Made by a program: the position numbers and the translations under genes. DNA of 64,000 nucleotides, taken from contig NZ_CP096270.1 of assembly GCF_023204835.1 (NCBI RefSeq), positions 2,108,001 to 2,172,000 on the forward strand, read 5' to 3'. The DNA is from Salinarchaeum laminariae. GTDB lineage: Archaea > Halobacteriota > Halobacteria > Halobacteriales > Salinarchaeaceae. The notes under the pieces were generated by a model that had not been told where the DNA came from, ran no database searches, and saw only the letters and a program-made list of their open reading frames with translations. Shown here piece by piece: positions 16,361 to 24,011 of the stretch (positions are counted from its first letter, which is position 1; the number at the start of each line of letters is the position of its first letter).

Positions 16361-17484
16361 TCCGAATCACCCCTGACGGCGCCGAGACCGTGCCAGATGA
16401 CGCGGAACACGCCGTTGCGGGCAAACACGAGCACGCTCAGCACGAACAGCCAGAGGACCAGCGTTCGGAGCGACGAGTCCCCGATGACGTCTCTGAGGAA
16501 CTCCTCCTCGAGGAAGAAGAACAGGAACGAGCCGAAGAGTGGACCGACGACCGATCCCATTCCGCCGATCACGGCGATCGCGATGATCTCGATGCTGTTC
16601 GAGATCTCGACGAAGCTCGTCGGATTGATCGCTCGTCCGTAGTAGACCAGCAGCGCACCCCCGATCCCCATCGGGATCGAGCTGAGGACGAACGACGAGA
16701 TCTTGAACTTCGTCGGATCCAGACCGGCCGAGGAGACCGCTCGCTCGTTCTCTCGGATGGTCACCAGCACCATCCCGACGTTCGACCTCGATATGTAGAT
16801 CAGCCCGAGTGCGACGAGGAGCATCGGGATCGCCATGTAGTAGTAGCGGACCCACGGCTCGTAGGTGAACGGGTCAACCTGGTGGATCCCAAGTTCGCCG
16901 TTCGTCCAGCCGCTGAACGCGAAGATGAGGTTCGTGAAGAGGAGCACTCCCACGAGCGTGATGAGCGAGAAGTACGGGCCGCGGAGCCTGAGCGACGGCA
17001 CTGCGATCACCAGGCCGAGGACGAGCGAGGCCAGGACGGCCACCGGGATCGTCGTGGCGGGCCCCATCGAGGGATCGTAGTGCAGGATCAGCAGACCGAT
17101 CGTGTAGCCAGCCGCGCCCGACAGGACGGAGTGGCCGAAGCTGATGTAGCCGGTGTAGCCGCTCTGAATGTCCCAGCTCATCGCGAAGATCGCCCAGATC
17201 GACGCCACCGCGAAGGTGATGTTCAGCGTCTCGCTGTAGAAGGGGCTCCAGAACGGAACCGTCGCGATCGCAGCGAAGCCAAGCGAGATAACGGCGAACT
17301 GCAGCCCGTTCATCTCTCCGAAGTGACCGCCGAGCGTCCGATTGTAGACGTTGGCGATCGGCTGGAGCGCTCGATCCAGCGGCGCGAGCAGCATGCAGAG
17401 AACGTTCCAGACCGGCAGTAGTGCCGAGCGGAGCGTTCCCTTCATCCGCCGCGTGACGCGGACGGACGGTGACTCACTACTCAT
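16357..17484 (-). CDS. livM: Branched-chain-type ABC transporter permease LivM
   Basis: A 375-residue membrane protein with about ten hydrophobic segments. The LivM core is clear: LNITFAVASIWAIFAMSWDIQSGYTGYISFGHSVLSGAAGY, PSLRLRGPYFSLITL and IAVIGGMGSVVGPLFGSFLFF. The cytoplasmic N-terminus (about 70 residues with SPSVRVTRRMKG) is longer than in bacterial LivM. It overlaps livH by 8 bases and livG by 4. It forms the membrane channel together with LivH. Confidence 0.92.
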   Translation of the reverse strand: MSSESPSVRVTRRMKGTLRSALLPVWNVLCMLLAPLDRALQPIANVYNRTLGGHFGEMNGLQFAVISLGFAAIATVPFWSPFYSETLNITFAVASIWAIFAMSWDIQSGYTGYISFGHSVLSGAAGYTIGLLILHYDPSMGPATTIPVAVLASLVLGLVIAVPSLRLRGPYFSLITLVGVLLFTNLIFAFSGWTNGELGIHQVDPFTYEPWVRYYYMAIPMLLVALGLIYISRSNVGMVLVTIRENERAVSSAGLDPTKFKISSFVLSSIPMGIGGALLVYYGRAINPTSFVEISNSIEIIAIAVIGGMGSVVGPLFGSFLFFFLEEEFLRDVIGDSSLRTLVLWLFVLSVLVFARNGVFRVIWHGLGAVRGDSE

Positions 17485-18388
17485 GGTCGAACTCCCTCCC
17501 GAACAGTCCCTGCGGTAGCACGAACAGGACGATTACGAGCAACACGAGCGAGAGGATGCCCCGGAAGTTCTGGCCCAGGTACTCTCCCACTCCCGTTTGC
17601 AAGAAGCCGATCAGGTACGCGGCGACGATCGACCCTTTGATCGAGCCGATTCCACCGATCACGACGATGATGAACGCCAGCGAGAGCGGGTGCAACCACA
17701 TGTTCGGCGTCGCGGAGGTCGAGGCCCCCAGGAAGACGCCCCCGATTCCAGCGAGGGCGCCAGCGACGAGCCAGGTCCGGGCCCGCACCGCGTGGACGTT
17801 CACGCCGGTGAGCTGTGCACCCCGCTCCGTCATCGACGTCGCGCGGATCGCTCGACCGCTGTCGGTCTTGGTCACGTAAACCCAGAGCAGTCCGATCGAG
17901 ATCCAGGAGACGACGAATCCGACCACGTCGACGGTCAGGATCCCGTCGACCGGACCGATATCGATCGTGGATGGGAGCATACCGTCGGGAATGAGGGTGT
18001 ACGTGTGCGTCGCCGACCCCGCGTAGTGCAGGACGACTTCGGTCGCAGCGAGTGCCACGACGATCGTCGCGAGGAAGGTGACGACCGGATTGTCCTCGAC
18101 GAACTGTACGATCACGGCGTACAACAGATAGGAGAGGACGGCGACGATGACGACAGCCAACGGAAACGCGAGCAACGGGTGGAGTGTCATCGACTCGAAT
18201 ACTGGTACCGAAATCGTGTCTCGGGCCAGGAGCAAGTAGACGTACGCGCCGGCCATCAAGAGCGCTCCGTGAGCGAGATTGAGGACCCCGCCCACGCCGA
18301 AGATCATCGTGAAGCCGATCGCGATGAGCGCGTAGAGCGCACTTATCAGTGCTGCGTTGATCAGCACCGCTGGGAGTCCGCTGAGCAT
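17477..18388 (-). CDS. livH: Branched-chain-type ABC transporter permease LivH
   Basis: A 303-residue permease with about eight hydrophobic segments. LivH motifs: INAALISALYALIAIGFTMIFGVGGVLNLAHGALLMAGAYV near the N-terminus, RGAQLTGVNVHAVRARTWLVAGALAGIGGVFLG, and IIVVIGGIGSIKGSIVAAYLIG. It begins 6 bases after the substrate-binding protein gene ends and overlaps livM. Start ATG at 18388 matches the usual N-terminus. Confidence 0.93.
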   Translation of the reverse strand: MLSGLPAVLINAALISALYALIAIGFTMIFGVGGVLNLAHGALLMAGAYVYLLLARDTISVPVFESMTLHPLLAFPLAVVIVAVLSYLLYAVIVQFVEDNPVVTFLATIVVALAATEVVLHYAGSATHTYTLIPDGMLPSTIDIGPVDGILTVDVVGFVVSWISIGLLWVYVTKTDSGRAIRATSMTERGAQLTGVNVHAVRARTWLVAGALAGIGGVFLGASTSATPNMWLHPLSLAFIIVVIGGIGSIKGSIVAAYLIGFLQTGVGEYLGQNFRGILSLVLLVIVLFVLPQGLFGREFDHE

Positions 18389-18394
18389 CTGAGT

Positions 18395-19738
18395 CTACCA
18401 GGTGGGTTCCATGTGCTCGGCGGTAGCGTGCTGTTCTGGGTAGACGCACTCGAGGGCGCCCTGTGGCTGCCACTGCGTGATCGGGAAGTTCGAGATGGTG
18501 CCCTCGTCGTCCCGCGTCTCCATGGCGTCGTGTGGGTACTCCGCGTCCTGGCCGTAGAGTTGGATCTGTCCGGCGACGCCGGTGTGATCCGTCTCCAGCA
18601 TCGCCTCGACGATGCCGTCGAGATCGTTGGCGTAGTCCCAGGTGCCCCCGCGCTCGACCGCTTCCTTGTACACGTTGATCGCGTCGTACGTGTTGAACCC
18701 CATGTACATGGGGTGGCCGACTGGCGGGTCGCTGTCCGCGAACCGCTCGCGATAGGCCTCCACGAACGGAAGCGTTTCCTCCGTGATGTCGGTCGTCCCA
18801 CCCCCGCCGGACTGGGAGGTGGTCTCGTAGGTCGCCGCGCCCTCGGTCAGTTGTGCGTAGGCCGGGTGCATGCCGGTCACGTGGATCCCCTCGATCCCGA
18901 AGGTGAGCTCGCGCTGGGCCCGCTCGACGAGAAACGGTGACGCGTTGATGTGTGCGAAGAAACGGATGACGGCGTCGGCATCGGACTCGACCACGTCGTT
19001 GATCACCGGGCTGAAGTCGTCGATGTTGATGTTCAGCGACTGGTTGAGGGCGAGATCGTACCCCTCTTCGTCCAGGGCTCCGGGCAACGTGTCCACGAAC
19101 GGCTGGCACCACGCCGCGTCGTCTGCGAGGAGCGCGAACGAATCCCAGCCGTGGAGCTCGTTCAGGTGATTCACGTAGTTCACCATCGCCTCCGCCTGGA
19201 AGTTGGAGTTGATCGGTCCGGTTCGGAAGAAGTTCTTGTACTGGTCGTAATCGTCGCCGATGAACTCCGTCACCGTGCTCGGCGCAGCGGACCCGGTCAC
19301 GATCAGCGGGACGCCCTCCTGGGCGACGAAGTCCATGATCGCCTGCGTCACCTCGCTGACGAACGTCCCGACCATGACGTCGACCTCCTCTTCGATGACG
19401 AGTCGCTCGGCTTCGGACTCGGCAGTGCCGGGATTTCCTTCCGTGTCGGCGTGGATGACGTCGACTTCCTCGTCCATGATGCCGCCGTTCTCAGAGATCT
19501 GGTCGACGGCCATGTTCGCCGTCCGTTTGGAGCCGACCCCGAGCGGGTTCTGGAGCGGTGCCAGATGTCCGATCGTGATCGGCCCCTCTGCGTCCCCTCC
19601 GCCCCCACCGCCGCCCGGTACGCAGCCGGCCAGTGTGGACATCCCCGCTGCTGCACCTGCTGCGGCGATGAATCGTCGTCGTCCGACGTACCTCGTCGAA
19701 GATGTACTACGGTCGTTCGTGGCTGGTTGGTCTGTCAT
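18395..19738 (-). CDS. livK: ABC transporter substrate-binding lipoprotein, LivK type
   Basis: A 447-residue periplasmic-type (cell-surface) binding protein. The N-terminus has a Tat signal (GRRRFIAAAGAAAG) and a lipobox LAGC followed by a Gly-rich spacer. The receptor-family ligand-binding part starts ITIGHLAPLQNPLGVGSKRTANMAVDQI. First gene of the livKHMGF operon. The ATG at 19738 is chosen because the Tat signal follows within 30 residues; the upstream in-frame start at 19831 adds sequence that overlaps the promoter. Ligand unknown; the acyl-CoA neighbours suggest an organic or fatty acid as an alternative to amino acids. Confidence 0.92.
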   Translation of the reverse strand: MTDQPATNDRSTSSTRYVGRRRFIAAAGAAAGMSTLAGCVPGGGGGGGDAEGPITIGHLAPLQNPLGVGSKRTANMAVDQISENGGIMDEEVDVIHADTEGNPGTAESEAERLVIEEEVDVMVGTFVSEVTQAIMDFVAQEGVPLIVTGSAAPSTVTEFIGDDYDQYKNFFRTGPINSNFQAEAMVNYVNHLNELHGWDSFALLADDAAWCQPFVDTLPGALDEEGYDLALNQSLNINIDDFSPVINDVVESDADAVIRFFAHINASPFLVERAQRELTFGIEGIHVTGMHPAYAQLTEGAATYETTSQSGGGGTTDITEETLPFVEAYRERFADSDPPVGHPMYMGFNTYDAINVYKEAVERGGTWDYANDLDGIVEAMLETDHTGVAGQIQLYGQDAEYPHDAMETRDDEGTISNFPITQWQPQGALECVYPEQHATAEHMEPTW

Positions 19739-19782
19739 AGGGTCACCCGATAGTGTGTCGAACAATTCTTCATGTTCATTGT

Positions 19783-19795
19783 TAATAAATATATG
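19783..19795 (-). promoter_or_regulatory. TATA box of the livKHMGF operon
   Basis: On the minus strand the stretch ATATATTTATTAA is strongly AT-rich in a GC-rich genome. It is centred about 50 bases before the livK ATG, giving a leader of roughly 20-25 bases. The remaining gap to 20025 shows no gene. Confidence 0.6.
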
Positions 19796-20025
19796 GGGAT
19801 GTGTAACGTCCAACGTGGTAAACTTTAACACACTGGCTGGCTGTTGTTACTGGTTAGCAACCCGTCATATTCGGGGTTTGTGTCTCCTGGGGCTGAACAG
19901 TCGGCTCCAGTTGGCTGGCGAACCATCGGGAGGGACGCCTCTCCAGGCGGGTTGGGATACATCGATTCAGGTGACGGTGAAAACGGTCGATTCGGCGTCG
20001 ATCGCGTCTCTACGTCCGATGTCGA

Positions 20026-20469
20026 CTACCGTAGCAGCGACAGAAATTCGCAGGCGAGCACTGTCTCGTCGTGCTGATTCAGGACGGTGACGTCGTATCT
20101 GACGACGCCGGTCGCGACTGGGTGGTCGCGGGGTTCCTTCTCCACGACCTCGTGTTCGACGTGGATCGTGTCGCCGATAAAGCACGGCTGGACGAACCGG
20201 AGGTGATCGACGCCGTAGAACGCGACGACGTGCTCCCGAGCTTCGCCGTCCCTGCTCTGCCACAGCAACCCGGTCGCCACCGAAAACACGAGTGCGCCGT
20301 GGGCGATCCGCTCTCCGAAATCGGTGTCTGCCATCGTCTCGGCGTCCGTATGAAGGTGGTTGAAGTCGCCGCTGACGCCCGCGGAGTTGGTCACGTCGGC
20401 CTCGGTGATCGTCCGTCCGCCAGTGACGTGGGTGTCACCGAGTTCGATCTCGTGGAAGCCGCCGCTCAC
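20026..20469 (-). CDS. MaoC-type (R)-hydratase / dehydratase
   Basis: A 147-residue single hot-dog protein. The hydratase motif is present as SGDFNHLHTDAETM with catalytic Asp and His, followed by RIAHGALVFSVATGLLW. Such enzymes add water to trans-2-enoyl-CoA, often giving (R)-3-hydroxyacyl-CoA. It overlaps the upstream PaaI-type thioesterase gene by 4 bases. One of three MaoC-fold proteins in the window (others at 26067 and 40792). Confidence 0.88.
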   Translation of the reverse strand: MSGGFHEIELGDTHVTGGRTITEADVTNSAGVSGDFNHLHTDAETMADTDFGERIAHGALVFSVATGLLWQSRDGEAREHVVAFYGVDHLRFVQPCFIGDTIHVEHEVVEKEPRDHPVATGVVRYDVTVLNQHDETVLACEFLSLLR

Positions 20470-20903
20470 TGGTCGTCACCTCTGAAAAGGCGGTACGTGG
20501 TTCGTCCGACGGCGACGACGTCCTCGCCGTCGGGCGTCGGTGCAGTGACCTCCACGTCGGTGACGCCCATCGACCCACCTGCCCGGACGACGTTCGCGGT
20601 CGCCGTGAGATCGCCCGTCGCTGGGCGGAGGTAGGAAACCTCGAGGTTCGTCGTCGTGAGATCAGCTGCCATCGGATCCTCGAACGTGGTCCGCAGTGCG
20701 AACGCGCTCGCGGAGTCGATCAGCGTCGAGATGACGCCGCCGTGGATCGGCGACGTGTCCTGCCCGACGTTTCTGAGTTTCTCGTCGTCCGGGACGACCA
20801 CCACGGCTCGACCCTCCTCGAGAGACTCGACTTGCAGATCGAGCCACGAGAGGAATCCGTGGTCGGCTACGACGTCAGCCGGGTCCCCGTCGGCAGTGCG
20901 CAT
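20466..20903 (-). CDS. PaaI-family hot-dog thioesterase
   Basis: A 145-residue hot-dog protein. The PaaI signature is present as IHGGVISTLIDSASAFALRT, followed by TTNLEVSYLRPATGDLTATANVVRAGGSMGVTDVEV. Members hydrolyse small acyl-CoA thioesters, for example aromatic or hydroxylated acyl-CoAs, and so rescue CoA. Start at 20903 is supported by a minus-strand TATA-like CAATTAAG at 20929-20936, about 28 bases away. It is the first gene of a two-gene unit with the MaoC hydratase. Confidence 0.88.
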   Translation of the reverse strand: MRTADGDPADVVADHGFLSWLDLQVESLEEGRAVVVVPDDEKLRNVGQDTSPIHGGVISTLIDSASAFALRTTFEDPMAADLTTTNLEVSYLRPATGDLTATANVVRAGGSMGVTDVEVTAPTPDGEDVVAVGRTTYRLFRGDDQ

Positions 20904-21080
20904 GTAGCAAGCAGTTGGTCCCGCTGGTCTTAATTGCACGGGCCTCGGTACCTAGTGGCACGATTCGGCTGAATCCAGAAATGGAGCGAATTCGATCTAC
21001 GAACTGCGCCGATGAGAGTTGTTCTTCCCCTACGCCTGGTTTTATGCCACCACGTGCCGACTCCCTCGGTAGCATTTCAC

Positions 21081-21863
21081 ATGACTGACGATGCCACTCA
21101 GCGGTTCGGAATCGACGGCAAGCGGGCGATCGTGACAGGTGCGTCCAGCGGTATCGGCAGGGCGATCGCCGAGCAGTTCGCGGCCGGCGGCGTTGACGTC
21201 GCGATCTGCTCGCGGGAGCAGGAGAACGTCGACCCCGTCGCGGCGGAGATTCAGGAGAGCGACCGGCCAGGCGAGGCACTCGCCGTGGAGTGCGACGTCA
21301 CCGATCGCGATGCGGTTGACGCACTCGTCGAGGCGACCGTCGAGCGCTTCGGCGGGATCGACGTCCTCGTCAACAACGCCGGAGCGAGTTTCATGGCCGA
21401 GTTCGACGACATCAGCCCGAACGGCTGGAAGACGATCGTCGACATCAACCTCACCGGAACGTACCACTGCACGCACGCGGCCGCAGAGGCACTCGCAGAT
21501 GGCGGCGGCAGCGTGATCAATCTCGCGAGCATCGCCGGCCAGGACGGCTCGCCGCTGATGAGTCCCTACGGGGCAGCCAAGGCCGGTGTGATCAACCTCA
21601 CGTCCTCGCTGGCGGCCGAGTGGGCCGATCGGGACGTTCGCGTCAACTGCATCGCACCCGGTCTGGTCGCGACGCCCGGCGTGGCCTCACAGATGGGCAT
21701 TACCGCCGACGAAGTCGAGCGCTCGGAGGTCGACCGCAACATCGGCACGAGCGCCGAGATAGCTGATCTCGCCCAGTTCCTCGCCAGTCCGGCCTCGTCG
21801 TACATGGTCGGCGAGACGGTCGGAATCTCGGGCGTCCCAAGAATCGAAGAGGGCGTCGTCTAA
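21081..21863 (+). CDS. Short-chain dehydrogenase/reductase (SDR)
   Basis: A 260-residue classical SDR. Cofactor loop TGASSGIG, NNAG, catalytic Ser in NLASIAGQDGS, and Y-G-A-A-K (SPYGAAKAG). The basic residue pattern at the second strand end (CSRE) suggests NADP or NAD binding, which cannot be settled by eye. It may act on 3-hydroxyacyl-CoA or a related alcohol, given its neighbours. ATG at 21081 follows a TTTTATG box (21040-21046), leaving a leader of about 10 bases. Transcribed divergently from the thioesterase gene. Confidence 0.85.
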   Translation: MTDDATQRFGIDGKRAIVTGASSGIGRAIAEQFAAGGVDVAICSREQENVDPVAAEIQESDRPGEALAVECDVTDRDAVDALVEATVERFGGIDVLVNNAGASFMAEFDDISPNGWKTIVDINLTGTYHCTHAAAEALADGGGSVINLASIAGQDGSPLMSPYGAAKAGVINLTSSLAAEWADRDVRVNCIAPGLVATPGVASQMGITADEVERSEVDRNIGTSAEIADLAQFLASPASSYMVGETVGISGVPRIEEGVV

Positions 21864-21904
21864 ACCTCGAAATCGCGGCGATCGGAAACCAGTGAGACGC
21901 GCAA

Positions 21905-22600
21905 TTAGTCCTCGAACCCGAATAGTGACGGGATCTTGCGGAGATCCTCGACCCGATAGTCGACCGCCGGTCCCTCCTCAGCCCCGTACGCGACGGTCGT
22001 CATGCCGAGTTCGGCACTGCCCGCGACGTCGTGGTCGTACCGGTCGCCGATCATCACAGCCCGCTCTGCGTCGACGTCTCCCTTCTCCAGTGCCGTCTCG
22101 AACATCGCGGGATCGGGTTTGGTTCGGCCCACTTCCTCGGAGGTCGTCACGGAATCGAACTGCTCTCGCACCCCGAAGGTCTGCAAGAGCCGCTTGCCTT
22201 CGGCGTCGTCCACGTCGCTGATCACGCCGAGGTGGATCGGTGCGTCCGCGAGGCGATCGATCGCCTCGACGGCCCCGGGATTTGTCCGGGCGTGGGTCTC
22301 GAGCGTGGCCCGGAACGCCGGCTGCCACCGGTCGGGATCGACCGGTTCCCCGAGGATTTCGTCGACGGCGAGCTGGTACGCGTCGCGCGCGGGCCGGAAC
22401 TCGGTGCCATCGCGCTCCCGAAAATACTCGCCCACCGTCTCTCGCCAGCGTTCCAGCGCGGTTTCGGTCGTGTGGCTCGTTGAATGGTCCGTCACAAGCT
22501 CGTCGACGAACGCTCTGTGGGCTGCCCGTACCGAGTCGGCGTCCAAGATCACTCCGCCGATGTCCCAGAACACTGCCTCGACCGCGGGATCGTCGGTCAC
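21905..22600 (-). CDS. HAD-superfamily hydrolase, subfamily IA
   Basis: A 231-residue HAD hydrolase. Motif I is VFWDIGGVILD, with Asp nucleophile but Gly where DxD phosphatases have the second Asp; motif II is VISDVDD; motif III has Lys in GRTKPDP; motif IV is MIGDRYDHDVAGS. The D-x-G-G-V form of motif I is also found in the HAD domain of ACAD10 and in epoxide-hydrolase-linked HADs. It lies back to back with the ACAD11-like dehydrogenase gene 180 bases away. Phosphatase activity is likely but the substrate is unknown. Confidence 0.88.
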   Translation of the reverse strand: MTDDPAVEAVFWDIGGVILDADSVRAAHRAFVDELVTDHSTSHTTETALERWRETVGEYFRERDGTEFRPARDAYQLAVDEILGEPVDPDRWQPAFRATLETHARTNPGAVEAIDRLADAPIHLGVISDVDDAEGKRLLQTFGVREQFDSVTTSEEVGRTKPDPAMFETALEKGDVDAERAVMIGDRYDHDVAGSAELGMTTVAYGAEEGPAVDYRVEDLRKIPSLFGFED

Positions 22601-22781
22601 GTCTCGCCGTTTGCCGGTCAGTGAGGTGAATCTATCGCCGTCCGCAGAGCAAGACCGCTCGCTGGCAGATCGACCACCGCTTCAGCTCGCCGACGGGTTC
22701 CGGTCGACCCACTACAGTGCGGGTCTATCAGGAACGATGCGGACGAACGCTTTTCATCCCTCCGTGAGTCGGTAACACACA

Positions 22782-23999
22782 ATGTTCTCATTCGACGACT
22801 CCGCGACGGCCGAGGAACTGGGCGAGCGTGCCGAGCGTCTCATGGACGAGGTCGTGCTCCCGATCGAACGCGAACTCTCCGGCGGGATGGGCGTCTCTGA
22901 ATCTACCATCGACGAACTCCGGGAGGCCGCCCGCGAGTACGACGTCTACGCTCCACAGATCGCTGAGGAACACGGTGGTATGGGCTATGAGTTCCGGGAC
23001 GTGCTCCCGGCGTTCGAGCAGGCCGGTCGGAGCATCCTCGGCCCGATGGCGATGCGCGTCGACGCGCCCGACGAGGGGAACATGCACCTCCTCGAGATGC
23101 AGGGCACGGAGCTCCAGAAGGAGGAGTATCTCGAACCCCTTGTCGCGGGCGAGATCGCGTCCGGGTTCTCGATGACCGAGCCGCTCCAGGGCGCGGGATC
23201 GGATCCGAAGATGATCAGGACGACCGCGGAGAAAGACGGCGACGAGTGGGTCATCGACGGCCACAAGTGGTGGACCACGCAGGGAATCGAGGCCGACATT
23301 CTGCTCGTTCTCGCCCGCACGGATCCCGACGCCCACCCCTACGCGGGCTGTTCGGTGTTCGTGGTCCCCGCCGACGCCGACGGCGTCGAAGTCGTTCGCG
23401 ATATCCCGCACCTCGGCGGCCACTCTCTCGGCACTGGACACGCGGAGATCAAGTACGATCACGTCCGCGTTCCCGAAGAGCACCTCCTGGGCGAGGAGGG
23501 CGAGGGGTTCACGCACGTTCAGGAGCGCCTCGGCCCCGCACGGCTCACACACTGCATGCGCTTCTCGGGGATGGCCGAGCGAGCGCTCTCGATTACGCGT
23601 GCGTACATCTCCGAGCGGGAGGCATTCGGCAGTACTCTCGCGGAGAAACAACATGCTCGATTCGAAATCGCCGAGCGCGAGACGCAGATCCAGGCCGCGC
23701 GAGCGATGGTCCGCGCGGCCGCGGCCGCGATCTCGTCCGGGCGTGAGGCGCGGACGGAAGTGTCTGCGAGCAAGGTGTTCGCGGCGCGCGCTACGAGTCA
23801 GGCGATCGATACCGCCGTCCAGTTCTGTGGCGCAAACGGCATCGGCCGGGACCTGCCCCTCGCTGACTTTTATGAAAGCGTCAGGACGTTCCGAATCGTC
23901 GACGGCGCCGACGAGGTGCACCTGCGAACGATCGCTCGCGATCTGTTCGAGGACGTCGACGAGACGGAACTGGAGCCAGTGCTTCGCTACGGCGAGTGA
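22782..23999 (+). CDS. Acyl-CoA dehydrogenase, ACAD10/11-like
   Basis: A 405-residue acyl-CoA dehydrogenase. Motifs match those I remember for the ACAD domain of ACAD11: MTEPLQGAGSDPK, DGHKWWTTQG, RVPEEHLLGEEGEGF, ERLGPARLTHCMRFSGMAERAL, QFCGANGIGRDLPLADFYESVRTFRIVDGADEVHLRTIAR. The ACAD11 group acts on phosphorylated 4-hydroxyacyl-CoA after an APH-type kinase. A separate kinase of that type is encoded at 26563 and a HAD hydrolase lies divergently upstream. Catalytic-residue assignment cannot be made by eye. A TATA-like CGCTTTTCAT at 22748-22757 lies about 30 bases before the ATG. Confidence 0.92.
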   Translation: MFSFDDSATAEELGERAERLMDEVVLPIERELSGGMGVSESTIDELREAAREYDVYAPQIAEEHGGMGYEFRDVLPAFEQAGRSILGPMAMRVDAPDEGNMHLLEMQGTELQKEEYLEPLVAGEIASGFSMTEPLQGAGSDPKMIRTTAEKDGDEWVIDGHKWWTTQGIEADILLVLARTDPDAHPYAGCSVFVVPADADGVEVVRDIPHLGGHSLGTGHAEIKYDHVRVPEEHLLGEEGEGFTHVQERLGPARLTHCMRFSGMAERALSITRAYISEREAFGSTLAEKQHARFEIAERETQIQAARAMVRAAAAAISSGREARTEVSASKVFAARATSQAIDTAVQFCGANGIGRDLPLADFYESVRTFRIVDGADEVHLRTIARDLFEDVDETELEPVLRYGE

Positions 24000-24011
24000 C
24001 CGTTCGGCGGG

